Assembly: GCA_050699635.1 (NCBI GenBank)
Contig: JBOHFK010000001.1
Span: 1-64,000, forward strand
From: GCA-003244245 sp050699635
GTDB lineage: Bacteria > Actinomycetota > Actinomycetes > Mycobacteriales > Pseudonocardiaceae
Length of the DNA stretch: 64,000 nt
Reading direction: 5' to 3'
The position numbers were made by a program, and so were the translations under genes. The notes below the pieces were generated by a model, which was not told where the DNA came from, did not search any database, and was given only the letters and a program-made list of their open reading frames with translations. Of this stretch, positions 42,801-51,350 are shown in pieces. Numbering within the stretch: the stretch's first letter is position 1; every line of letters begins with the position of its first letter.

Positions 42801-42845
42801 ATGGGGGAGTGGGTGCGTCAATCGACCATACCGGTGCGAGACCGG

Positions 42846-43409
42846 TCAGCGGAGACGGAGCCGCCCGAGTAGCTCATTCGGCACGACAGATACCGGGAAT
42901 GGCCGTTGTGCCTTGAAGACCTCGTCTCCGGCCGTTCGGACCACTTCCTGGTATCCCCCATCCTCGTCGAGCTCGAGAACCAGCAGGTCTGGTACGTCCG
43001 GGTCGAGTACCCAGTAGCTGGGAGTACCCATTCGCTCGTAGGCGGCGCGTTTGAGGTTGAGATCGATCAGCCGGCCGCTGGGAGAGAGGACCTCGACGGC
43101 GAGCACGGGTGCTGCGGGAAGGTTCTTGTCGGTTAGTTCGTCGAACCGCGCCACCAGGACGTCGGGCTGCACTTCATTGGAGATATCGGTCTGAACGGCA
43201 AACGGGGCGGCGGTGACGTACAGATCCTCCGGACACGCGTCGTCGAGCAATCGGTGCAGTAGGTATGAGATCGTCTGGTGGCGCAGGCCGGGCGCCGGGC
43301 TCACCAGGAGTTCCCCGTCGATGAGTTCGTAGCGGCGGCCGTCATCGGGCATCCCTTCCAGGTCATGAACCGTGAAGGGAGTGCTGGCAGTGACGCTCAT
43401 GCTGGTCAT
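42846..43409 (-). CDS. Uma2 family (DUF820) putative nuclease
   Basis: A 187-residue paralogue of the protein at 4122-4721: PFTVHDLEGMPDDGRRYELIDGELL, NEVQPDVLVARFDEL, LAVEVLSPSGRLIDLNLKRAAYERMGTPSYWVLDPD. The nuclease-like acidic residues and EVLSPS glutamate are present. Start MTSMSVTAS behind GAGGAGGGGACC is preferred over the longer frame. Confidence 0.85.
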   Translation of the reverse strand: MTSMSVTASTPFTVHDLEGMPDDGRRYELIDGELLVSPAPGLRHQTISYLLHRLLDDACPEDLYVTAAPFAVQTDISNEVQPDVLVARFDELTDKNLPAAPVLAVEVLSPSGRLIDLNLKRAAYERMGTPSYWVLDPDVPDLLVLELDEDGGYQEVVRTAGDEVFKAQRPFPVSVVPNELLGRLRLR

Positions 43410-43553
43410 GGTCCCCTCCTCAGGTTGGCCTGACAACTGTGCCTCGAGGGTCTGACAATTCTCCTGCACCGTGAGGTCTGCAACGCTGCGTGAGCGGGAG
43501 CCTAGGCGTTGGGGGCAGCGGCTCCCGCTCACCAGCGGGTCCTCAGGCCTGTG

Positions 43554-43943
43554 TCAGGAGCCCTGCCCGCCAAGGATGGACCCAGCCACCCCGCTCACAT
43601 CGAGACCTGTGCTTTGCGACACTCCGTCCAGAATGGGCTGGAGAATGGGATCGACCACCTTCAACGGGTCAATGCCGAGTCCGCCGCCAAGCAATCCGCC
43701 GCCTGTGCCGCCGAGCAGCCCGCCACCGCCGAGGAGCCCGCCGCCACCGCCGAGCAGCCCGCCACCGCCGAGCAGCCCGCCGCCACCGCCGCCGAGCAGC
43801 CCACCAAGGGGAGATCCGCTGCCGGTATCAGTGGAGCCGCCGCCGGTGTCGGCGTTGGCCACCCCACCGATGAGGAGCCCTCCTGTGGCGACGGCAGCGA
43901 CCATCAGGGCCTTAGCTCCGCGCGAGGCAAAGAATCTGATCAC
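43554..43943 (-). CDS. Secreted glycine-rich repeat protein
   Basis: A 129-residue product from GTG (VIRFFASRGAKALMVAAVATGGLLIGG, signal peptide cleaved near ANA-DTG). The middle has repeated LLGGGG/LLGGGGG units, followed by a C-terminal helix-rich part (LKVVDPILQPILDGVSQSTGLDVSGVAGSILGG). Such glycine-leucine repeats are seen in actinobacterial surface and aerial-hypha proteins; function unknown. AGGAGG precedes the start. The repeat is coded by GCC/GCT triplet runs that may vary in number. Confidence 0.65.
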   Translation of the reverse strand: MIRFFASRGAKALMVAAVATGGLLIGGVANADTGGGSTDTGSGSPLGGLLGGGGGGLLGGGGLLGGGGGLLGGGGLLGGTGGGLLGGGLGIDPLKVVDPILQPILDGVSQSTGLDVSGVAGSILGGQGS

Positions 43944-44546
43944 GATTGCACTTCCTCCTGTTTTTGGGGACAAGAAACCCAGTTGGGATTCTCGGTTACT
44001 TGTGACGTCTTGCCTACCAATGACCCATCGAATTAGTAGCCGAGGTTGAACACCTCTGGTTACTGATCGGTTAGCTTCACCGCCCTCCGTGGCTGAGGTG
44101 TTGACGTGGCGTGCACGTGCACGACCGGCGACGAATTGGCTCCGGTGTGTTGTAGATCAGAATGTCGACGAAAGATCGTCCGCACGCACCGATTTTCACC
44201 GCGGCGACGCTGCTCGCCCAAGGTGAACAACAGTGGTCTGGACATCAACGGGATGCGTTCGAAACACCCCACAAGGGATAGATATTTCGGTGGCCAGGTC
44301 TATTTCGTTACCACCCATGATCTGAGCGTTGCCGGAGGCCCGCCGCATGTTCTACGCCTTTCGTGACGCATGACTGGACGGCAGTTGGCGAATAGTGGCT
44401 GCGAAATGAAATGTTGACTAATTCCTGCTACTTGCAAGCCCCGGCGAGGGCCGGGGTCTGGGGGCCTCGGCCGAGCGGTGGCGCTCCCGCGCCAGCTGAG
44501 CCACCCTGCGGATCCCTGACCCGGTCCGGTCATAGACTCGGTCACC
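43944..44546. other. Intergenic region before dnaG
   Basis: About 600 bp without a convincing gene. It should contain the promoter of the secreted glycine-rich protein on the left and of dnaG on the right. A 7-bp-stem hairpin (CCCCGGC/GCCGGGG, 44439-44456) lies about 90 bp before dnaG. A +strand frame at 44106-44366 shows no family features. Confidence 0.45.
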
Positions 44547-46424
44547 GTGGCTGGACGCATCCGGGACGCTGACATCGCGGAGGTCCGCGAGCGCAACCGG
44601 ATCGACGAGGTGGTCGGCGAGTACGTCGCGCTGCGCCGGGCCGGCGTTGACTCGCTCAAGGGGCTCTGCCCGTTCCACGATGAGAAGTCCCCGTCGTTCA
44701 ACGTTCGCCCTGGGCACGGCACCTACCATTGCTTCGGCTGCGCCGAAGGCGGCTCGGTCGTCGACTTCATTATGAAGATCGAGCACCTGGGTTTCGTCGA
44801 GGCGGTGGAGCGACTGGCGGACCGGGTCGGGATCCAGCTCACCTACACCGGGGGTAGCACCTCGGTCCAGCGTGACCGCGGTACCCGATCCCGGCTGGTC
44901 GAGGCCAACAAACTGGCGCAGGAGTTCTACCGCGAGCAGCTGAGCACCGCGCCGGCGCAACCGGCCCGGGAGTTCCTCATGCAGCGTGGGTTCACCCAGG
45001 ATGCGGCGGACACCTTCGGCTGCGGCTTCGCCCCGTCCGGGTGGGATCAGCTCACCAAACATCTCCTCGGCCGGGGCTTCACCGTCGAGGAACTGGTCAA
45101 GGCTGGGGTGTCCCGGGAGGGCCAGCGCGGGCCGATAGACCGCTTCCACCGCCGGCTGCTGTGGCCGATCCGCGACCTCGGTGGCGACGTGGTCGGTTTC
45201 GGCGCCCGGCGGCTGTTCGACGACGATCGCGTCGAGGCGAAGTACCTCAACACCGCCGACACGCCGCTGTATCGCAAGTCGCAGGTGCTCTTCGGGCTGG
45301 ACCTGGCCAAGCGGGAGATCGCTCGGCGCCGCCAAGTCGTCGTCGTCGAGGGCTACACCGACGTGATGGCGATGCACCTGGCCGGGGTGCCCACCGCGGT
45401 GGCCTCCTGCGGCACGGCATTCGGCACGGACCACATTGCGGTGCTGCGCCGGCTGCTCATGGACGACGACGCGCTGAGCGGTGAGGTGATCTTCGTCTTC
45501 GACGGTGACGCGGCCGGTCAGAAGGCGGCACTCAAGGCGTTCGATGAGGACCAGCGCTTCGCTGCGCAGACGTTCATCGCCATTGCGCCGGGTGGGATGG
45601 ACCCTTGCGAGCTGCGCCAGGCCAAGGGTGACGCTGCGTTGGGGGATCTCGTGGCGCGCCGTCAGCCGCTGCTGGAGTTCAAGTTGCGCAACCTGCTCGC
45701 CGAGCACGACCTGGACACCGCAGAGGGCCAGGTCGCCGCACTGCGGCGGGCGGTGCCCTTCGTCGCGCAGTTCAAGGACGCAGCACTGCGAGATCGGTAC
45801 GCGACGAAGCTGGCGCATCTGAGCGGCTGGACGGGCGATGAGGCCACGGTGGTCCGCCGGGTCCGCGAAGCCGCTGGCGAGGCACCTCGAAAGCGCGGGG
45901 GGCGCACACAGAACCCCGCACCGCCGCCGAATGGCGCCGACCTCCCAGCGCGCGACGATGTGCGGCTGCAGGCTCAGCGCGAGGTGCTCAAGGCTGTGCT
46001 GCAGGAGCCCGCCATGACCGGCCCGGTGTACGACACGCTCCCGGCCGAGGCGTTCGCCCACCCGTCCTACGCGCAGTTGCACGCCGCAGTCCTGGCCGCT
46101 GGCGGTACCGCCGCGGGCCTGTCGGGCCCGGAGTGGATCGACGCGGTCGCAGCCCACGGCGCCACACGATCATTGGTGACCGAGCTCGCAGTGGAGACGC
46201 TGCGCGGCAATGGCAAGACCGAGGACGACGCGCGCTACATCGGGAGCCTGCTCGCTCATTTGCAGGCCACCGTCCTCGGGCGGCAGGTCGCCGAGATCAA
46301 GTCGCGGTTGCAGCGGATCTCACCAGAGGACAAGGACACCTACAACCAGCTCTTCGGTGATCTGGTGGCCCTTGAGCAGTACTACCGGGCGCTTCGAGAG
46401 CGGGCCGTAGGAGCCCAGGAGTGA
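44547..46424 (+). CDS. dnaG: DNA primase
   Basis: A 625-residue bacterial primase: CHC2-type zinc site (CPFHDEKSPSF...YHCFGC), RNA polymerase core with TOPRIM motifs VVVEGYTDVMAMH and FDGDAAGQKAALKAF, and a C-terminal DnaB-interaction domain. It makes RNA primers for replication. Starts at GTG. It forms a unit with the next two genes (4-bp overlap to the second). Confidence 0.97.
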   Translation: MAGRIRDADIAEVRERNRIDEVVGEYVALRRAGVDSLKGLCPFHDEKSPSFNVRPGHGTYHCFGCAEGGSVVDFIMKIEHLGFVEAVERLADRVGIQLTYTGGSTSVQRDRGTRSRLVEANKLAQEFYREQLSTAPAQPAREFLMQRGFTQDAADTFGCGFAPSGWDQLTKHLLGRGFTVEELVKAGVSREGQRGPIDRFHRRLLWPIRDLGGDVVGFGARRLFDDDRVEAKYLNTADTPLYRKSQVLFGLDLAKREIARRRQVVVVEGYTDVMAMHLAGVPTAVASCGTAFGTDHIAVLRRLLMDDDALSGEVIFVFDGDAAGQKAALKAFDEDQRFAAQTFIAIAPGGMDPCELRQAKGDAALGDLVARRQPLLEFKLRNLLAEHDLDTAEGQVAALRRAVPFVAQFKDAALRDRYATKLAHLSGWTGDEATVVRRVREAAGEAPRKRGGRTQNPAPPPNGADLPARDDVRLQAQREVLKAVLQEPAMTGPVYDTLPAEAFAHPSYAQLHAAVLAAGGTAAGLSGPEWIDAVAAHGATRSLVTELAVETLRGNGKTEDDARYIGSLLAHLQATVLGRQVAEIKSRLQRISPEDKDTYNQLFGDLVALEQYYRALRERAVGAQE

Positions 46425-46963
46425 GTGTCTGGGGGCGGTTGCTGCGGGGCTTTTCGGCGGTGCCCGAGCTGCCCCCGGGATTCGCCGGTCGCCTGGAGCC
46501 GGCCGAGCTGGTCGTCACGACGGGGGAGCTGGCGGGTAGCGGGCACCTGGTGCTGACGCAGCGGGGGATGTGGGTGCCGGAAGGAGCCGAGTGCCGGCGT
46601 ATCGGCTGGCACCTGGTGAGCAAGGCGGTGTGGGACCGCAGCGCGCTGGTGGTCACCGAATCGGTCAGCGCTGGCATGGTGGGGGAGGCCGTGCTGCTGT
46701 CCGACCTGCCGCCCCGCCACTTCGCGCTGCTGGAGCCCGGCAAGGTCCCCGAGGTGGTGCGCGAACGGGTCACCAGCTCGATTCGATCCAGCCGGCACTG
46801 CGAGCTTCCCGGCGGTGGAGCCTGGTTCGTGCAACGCCGGGTGCCCGGTCAGGACGGTCTGGTGCTGCAGGTGCGGGCTGATCCGGGTACGGCGCCGGCC
46901 GCTCTGCAGGCCATGATCGGTGAGGTCGTAGCGTGCTCGTCGTGGCTGGCCGCACAGAGCTAG
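46421..46963 (+). CDS. Conserved actinobacterial protein beside dnaG
   Basis: A 180-residue protein coupled to dnaG by GTGA overlap. Beta-rich N-terminal half (AELVVTTGELAGSGHLVLTQRGMWVPEG; WHLVSKAVWDRSALVVTE) and a helical end with REVTSSI-like VVRERVTSSIRSSRHCEL. The family occurs next to dnaG in many actinobacteria; function unknown. Confidence 0.7.
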   Translation: MSVWGRLLRGFSAVPELPPGFAGRLEPAELVVTTGELAGSGHLVLTQRGMWVPEGAECRRIGWHLVSKAVWDRSALVVTESVSAGMVGEAVLLSDLPPRHFALLEPGKVPEVVRERVTSSIRSSRHCELPGGGAWFVQRRVPGQDGLVLQVRADPGTAPAALQAMIGEVVACSSWLAAQS

Positions 46964-46968
46964 CTTCG

Positions 46969-47745
46969 GTGGCTGACGGGGGGCAGGACGTGTGGGATCC
47001 GGAGACTTATCTCGCGTTCGGTGACCACCGGGCACGGCCATTCCACGACCTGCTGGCCCGGGTGAATGTCCGCGATCCGGCTTTGGTGGTGGATCTGGGT
47101 TGCGGGCCGGGCACCCTCACCCGGTTGCTGGCCAAACGATGGCCGATGGCCACAATGCTGGCGTTGGACAGCTCACCGGAGATGGTGCAGGCCGCGCGGG
47201 AGCGGGGCATCCACGCGGAGTGTTGCGATGTGCGCAGCTGGTCGCCCCCGCCCGGCACTGGCCTGATCGTCTGCAACGCGGTGTTGCAATGGGTGCCCGA
47301 GCACGCGGAGCTGCTCCGTCAGTGGATGCGGCAGTTGCCATCCGGGGGATGGCTGGCTTTGCAGGTGCCGGCGAACTTCAGCGCCCCGTCCCACGCCGAG
47401 ACCGCCCGGCTTGCCGCCGAGCCCCGGTGGCGTGACCTGCTGGACCTCCGGGGGACGCACCCGGTGCTCGAACCCCCCGGATACGCGGCGGTGCTGGGCC
47501 CGGGCGCCGCGGAGTTGGACGTGTGGGAGACCACATACCTGCATCAGCTCACCGGCCCCGACCCGGTGCTCGAATGGATCACCGGGACTGCGCTGCGGCC
47601 GGTCCGGGCGGCGCTGTCGGCGGAGGAGTGGGCGGCGTTCCGGCAAGAACTCGCCCCGCGGCTGAGGGCTGCCTACCCGGCGGGAGCCGACGGGGTGACC
47701 TTGTTCCCGTTCCGCCGGATCTTCGCAGTCGTGCAAGCCCGGTAG
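46969..47745 (+). CDS. tam: Trans-aconitate 2-methyltransferase
   Basis: A class I SAM methyltransferase of about 258 residues: VWDPETYLAFGDHRARPFHDLLARV at the start and ALVVDLGCGPGTLTRLLAKRWP as SAM motif I, both typical of Tam. QWVPEHAELLRQWMRQLPSGGWLALQVP follows. It methylates trans-aconitate, a by-product that inhibits aconitase. The GTG at 46969 is preferred; twelve more residues are open above and overlap the previous gene. Confidence 0.88.
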   Translation: MADGGQDVWDPETYLAFGDHRARPFHDLLARVNVRDPALVVDLGCGPGTLTRLLAKRWPMATMLALDSSPEMVQAARERGIHAECCDVRSWSPPPGTGLIVCNAVLQWVPEHAELLRQWMRQLPSGGWLALQVPANFSAPSHAETARLAAEPRWRDLLDLRGTHPVLEPPGYAAVLGPGAAELDVWETTYLHQLTGPDPVLEWITGTALRPVRAALSAEEWAAFRQELAPRLRAAYPAGADGVTLFPFRRIFAVVQAR

Positions 47746-47857
47746 CTCGGACGTAGCAGATCGATGCGTCCCGCACGCGGGGCCGTGGTACGGGTGTTGC
47801 CCACCGTGCGCTATCGTGGTCCCCTGTCGGACCGCCGGACGGTGGTACCCGGCGCCT

Positions 47858-47930
47858 TCCCCGATAGCTCAATTGGCAGAGCATGCGACTGTTAATCGCA
47901 GGGTTGTTGGTTCAAGTCCAACTCGGGGAG
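47858..47930 (+). tRNA. tRNA-Asn (GTT)
   Basis: A 73-nt cloverleaf: acceptor TCCCCGA/TCGGGGA, D arm GCTC..GAGC, anticodon loop CTGTTAA with GTT at 47891-47893, T arm TTGG-TTCAAGT-CCAA. CCA is not encoded. Confidence 0.96.
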
Positions 47931-47948
47931 CTACCCACCACACATGCC

Positions 47949-47998
47949 CCGAACTCACCAGCAGCGCTGCCCGGGCTGGGCGCTGCTGGTGAGTTCGG
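47949..47998. terminator. Perfect 18-bp hairpin between tRNA-Asn and the secreted protein gene
   Basis: CCGAACTCACCAGCAGCG and CGCTGCTGGTGAGTTCGG pair perfectly around a 14-nt loop, between two convergent transcription units, so it can end both. Confidence 0.75.
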
Positions 47999-48009
47999 TG
48001 GCCGCTGGG

Positions 48010-49491
48010 TTAGTGCGCGGGTGGTGGGCAGATGAGTCCCGTGGGGTCTGCCGGAAGTGGGATGGGACTGGCAATGCCGAGGCAGGACTGCAACGGCTGC
48101 ACCATGATCGTGCGGTAGTTCGCCGGCTCGGTCGCGACCGGGGTGTATGCGGTGGGCACACCCAAGCCGGTGCCGACGTCGGGCAGTGGCTTGCCGGTGC
48201 GATAACCCGAGAAGATCAGGGTGGCCGAGCCGAAGCTGTTCACGATGACCTGCGGGTTGTACACCCGGCCCGTGTAGTACTTCTGCGGGCTGGTCGTGGG
48301 GTAGGTGTAGTCGACCTGGACGAGCGGGTTGGCGGCTCCGTTGTCCACTGTCCAGTGCACAGCGTCGCGGGAGTGGGCATGCCCGATGAAGTGGTATGCG
48401 TCGCTGTCACCGTCCTGGCAGCCCCCTCCGGAGAAGAACAGGCCGAGGGAGCCGTCGAGTTGCCTCAGGATGGTGCCGTTGGGCCCGATGTACCGGAACC
48501 CGCCGGTGCCGGCGTTGTCGTCGGGGTTGTTGAGCCCGCTGACCGGACCGCCATCGGTGAAGGTTCTCCCATCGGCGGTCGTCGCGATCCGGAGTTCGGG
48601 GCGGTCGTAGTTCGCTTTCTTGCTGGTGTACGGCTGGGATTGCGAGTCGGTGCAGAGCTTGGTTGGATCGAGGCCCGCAGCGGGGGTGGTCTTGGACCCC
48701 TTCACCTTCTTCAGATAGAGGATCTTCGTGGGGTTGAAGTTCGGATTGGTGCCGGTACCGGGGATCACGCCGAGAATGCCATCGGGGTTCAGTAGCCCCA
48801 TGGTCTGCGGAACCCCGGCAGGGACGGGTGTGCCCGTCGTCACCGGTTCGATGGCGTTCAACCCAGAGACCCCGGAGCTGACGTCGTGGATTGTCAGCCC
48901 TCCGTTGTCGCCCACCGACCCGGCACGGTCGAGTGTGTAGAGCAGGGTCTTCGGTCCCGACTGGGTCGGGACCGTCATGACGAACGGGTGGCCCTGGCCG
49001 TTATCACCGTTTCCGCTGGCGTTCGTGGCGGCGTCGTTAGCCGGGCAGGTGCCGTTAAGACGCAGCTTCACCCCGTCGATGGACCAGGTCAGCCCACCGT
49101 CGGTGGAGGTGCCGTGCGCGACCGCCTCATCGGTGTCCTTGATTCGGTAGTCGAAATAGCCGTCCAGAGTGTTCCCGAAACGCTTGATCTGCGGAAAGTA
49201 GTAGGGTTGCATGAGATTCGTGCCGGGATTGTTCTGGAGCGTCCCGCCCGGGAAGGTGTCGCACAGTCCCTTGTTCTGGTGATCAAGGGTTGCCGGGCCT
49301 TGCCCGACTGTCCACGGCCCGTTCGTGACCGACGCCGGCTGGGCCGACCCGTTGGTGGACCACTGCACATTGAGCGAAAATAGTCCTCCGAACGGCGGCG
49401 GCGATGGCACATCGGCCATGGCTGTGCCAACGGTGAGAGTCAGGGTGGCCAGGCTGGCGCCGGCGGCCAGGAACAGATCTTTCTTTCTCAT
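48010..49491 (-). CDS. Secreted beta-propeller protein (sialidase/glycosidase-like)
   Basis: A 493-residue protein with a signal peptide (MRKKDLFLAAGASLATLTLTVG, cleavage after AMA). Repeated propeller-like motifs: an Asp-box STDGGLTWSI, a second-blade RIATTADGRTFT, and AHSRDAVHWTVDNG, as in sialidases and five-bladed glycosidases. Many Gly/Asn/Pro residues and Cys pairs suggest an extracellular enzyme. No catalytic set could be assigned. It stands alone between tRNA-Asn and an ABC ATPase gene. Confidence 0.7.
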   Translation of the reverse strand: MRKKDLFLAAGASLATLTLTVGTAMADVPSPPPFGGLFSLNVQWSTNGSAQPASVTNGPWTVGQGPATLDHQNKGLCDTFPGGTLQNNPGTNLMQPYYFPQIKRFGNTLDGYFDYRIKDTDEAVAHGTSTDGGLTWSIDGVKLRLNGTCPANDAATNASGNGDNGQGHPFVMTVPTQSGPKTLLYTLDRAGSVGDNGGLTIHDVSSGVSGLNAIEPVTTGTPVPAGVPQTMGLLNPDGILGVIPGTGTNPNFNPTKILYLKKVKGSKTTPAAGLDPTKLCTDSQSQPYTSKKANYDRPELRIATTADGRTFTDGGPVSGLNNPDDNAGTGGFRYIGPNGTILRQLDGSLGLFFSGGGCQDGDSDAYHFIGHAHSRDAVHWTVDNGAANPLVQVDYTYPTTSPQKYYTGRVYNPQVIVNSFGSATLIFSGYRTGKPLPDVGTGLGVPTAYTPVATEPANYRTIMVQPLQSCLGIASPIPLPADPTGLICPPPAH

Positions 49492-49661
49492 TCACTATCC
49501 TTTGCAGCGCAGGGATTCTGTCGAGCAACGCTGCGTCCCAAAGGTGAACGGAAAGAGTCCAGAAGTCGATCAGGGGATTGCGACAAACCCCACAAGAGAC
49601 CGCTAAGTGGTAGCGCCGAACCGTCGACGACGTCGATATGGCCCAGCTGTTGGCGCCCGAT

Positions 49662-50357
49662 TCAGGCGCTGATCTCCGTCCGGTCCCGCTGCTGCACCTG
49701 ATCACTTTCAATGCGCCCGTCGCGCATCCGTACGACTCGCTTGGCGAACCGGGCGATCTCTTCTTCATGCGTGATGATCACTACTGTGCGGCCGGCATCG
49801 TTCAGTGTGCCGAGCAACTTCATGATCTCGACGCTGGATGCGGTGTCAAGGTTGCCGGTGGGCTCATCGGCAAGCAGCAGCGTGGGATCATTGATCAGCG
49901 CCCGCGCGATCGCCACCCGCTGCTGCTGACCGCCGGAGAGCTCGTTGGGCATGTGCTTCTGGCGATCGCCCAGGCCGACCTGTTCCAGGGCCAGCCTGGC
50001 AGCATCGCGCCGAGCGTGCACCCCGGCGTAGACCAGCGGAAGCTCGACGTTGCGGATTGCGCTGGTGCGGGCAACCAGGTTGAAGGATTGGAACACGAAC
50101 CCGATCTTGCGGCTGCGGATCTTGGCCAGCCGGTTGTCGGACAGCCGGCTGACGTCAGCTCCGTCGAGCAGGTAGCGTCCGGTGGTCGGGACATCGAGAC
50201 AGCCCAGGATGTTCATGAGCGTCGTCTTGCCCGATCCGGACGGGCCCATGATGGCGACCAATTCACCGTCGTCAATGGTCAGATTGACGCCGTGGAGTAC
50301 CGGCAGCTCCATCTTACCCATCCGGTAGGCCTTGCTGACGTCCTCAAGCTGGATCAT
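49662..50357 (-). CDS. MacB/LolD-type ABC transporter ATP-binding protein
   Basis: A 231-residue ATPase: Walker A MGPSGSGKTTLMNILGCLD, Q-loop FVFQSFNL, signature NELSGGQQQRVAIARAL, Walker B TLLLADEPTGNLD and H-loop ITHEEEIA. The LolD/MacB subgroup normally works with a FtsX-like permease and an HlyD-type adaptor, but neither is next to it; the downstream gene is the secreted propeller protein. It appears to be an orphan ATPase. Confidence 0.88.
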   Translation of the reverse strand: MIQLEDVSKAYRMGKMELPVLHGVNLTIDDGELVAIMGPSGSGKTTLMNILGCLDVPTTGRYLLDGADVSRLSDNRLAKIRSRKIGFVFQSFNLVARTSAIRNVELPLVYAGVHARRDAARLALEQVGLGDRQKHMPNELSGGQQQRVAIARALINDPTLLLADEPTGNLDTASSVEIMKLLGTLNDAGRTVVIITHEEEIARFAKRVVRMRDGRIESDQVQQRDRTEISA

Positions 50358-50606
50358 TCGACTCCCCGGTCTGGCGTGATACCGATCGCTGGTGACTGCG
50401 GCGCCCTGCCAGTCAACTGCAGGAGCGGTGAGGTGAGCGCACAGATACATCGTTCCTGGTGTGCTTGGCCGGTTCGCCTACCTCGATCATGCCTGCAACG
50501 TTGCCGCGGGCGGGGCGCGCGCACATCGGATCGTGGTCCGAGATTAGGTATCGGACCCAGCTCCGATGCGACTTCGACCTGAGATGGTCCCAGGCCGGGC
50601 TCTGAC

Positions 50607-51266
50607 TCAGGTTGTCTGCCGACGGCCGGGGTCGGCTGTTTGGTGACTGCGGTACAGCTCCCATGCCCGGCGGCGGGCCTCGTTCGCGCGACGTTGCGCG
50701 TCCTCGTACACGAGTTGCTCCTGCTCCGGCGTGGCGTGCCCCTCGGCGACTGCGACCTCTGCGGCCACCCAGCGGTCCTCGTCGCCGGGTTCGCCCTCGC
50801 CGCCGGGAGGCGGACCGTCGGTATGACGATGCCGGTAGTAGGGGTTGTCTGTCGATAGGCCACCGCTGAAGCGGCCGTAGGCGCCAAGGAAAAGCAGCAG
50901 CATCCCGGCGATGAGACTGAAGATCACATTCGAGAGCCGGAACCCCAGCAGATTGAGCTGGGTGTGCAACACCGCGAGGTTGAGCAAGCCGGAGAGCAGG
51001 AACAGCGCACCGACGATCACCGTGATCGTCGAGGAGAGCCGGCCGCCACGCAATGCGGCACCGATGAGCACTCCACCGACGATAAGTGAGATCGTCGCCA
51101 ACAAGCCGTTGGAGGCCAGCCCGAGGACCACCGTGCCGTGCACAGCGAGAAAATCGAGCCGATTGGCCACCCCGAGAGCCCCGAACACGCACAACCCGGC
51201 ACCGAACACCGCCGATCCGATGCGGTGCACGAAGTCCACGCGGCGCCCCGAAGGGGTGCTCGACAC
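50607..51266 (-). CDS. DUF4383 membrane protein
   Basis: A 219-residue protein with four transmembrane helices (DFVHRIGSAVFGAGLCVFGALG, GLLATISLIVGGVLIGAAL, ITVIVGALFLLSGLLNLAVL, VIFSLIAGMLLLFLGAYG), the DUF4383 pattern, and a charged C-terminal tail (YYRHRHTDGPPPGGEGE..., REA-rich helix). Function unknown. The GTG start (VSSTPSGRRVDF) is preferred. Confidence 0.78.
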   Translation of the reverse strand: MSSTPSGRRVDFVHRIGSAVFGAGLCVFGALGVANRLDFLAVHGTVVLGLASNGLLATISLIVGGVLIGAALRGGRLSSTITVIVGALFLLSGLLNLAVLHTQLNLLGFRLSNVIFSLIAGMLLLFLGAYGRFSGGLSTDNPYYRHRHTDGPPPGGEGEPGDEDRWVAAEVAVAEGHATPEQEQLVYEDAQRRANEARRRAWELYRSHQTADPGRRQTT

Positions 51267-51350
51267 GTTCTCAGGGTACGCTCTTGCCTTTACTCTTGGT
51301 CGATAAAATATTGACAAAAAGTGTCATAGGCCTAAAACGCCCCGCGTTGA

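Noticed and set aside
44106..44366. 86-codon plus frame before dnaG
   Set aside because: No start context or motif; the region is better explained as promoters.
44418..46157. 579-codon minus frame opposite dnaG
   Set aside because: Antisense shadow of the primase gene.
47944..48795. 283-codon plus frame opposite the secreted propeller gene
   Set aside because: The minus strand has a signal peptide and Asp-box motifs; the plus frame has none.
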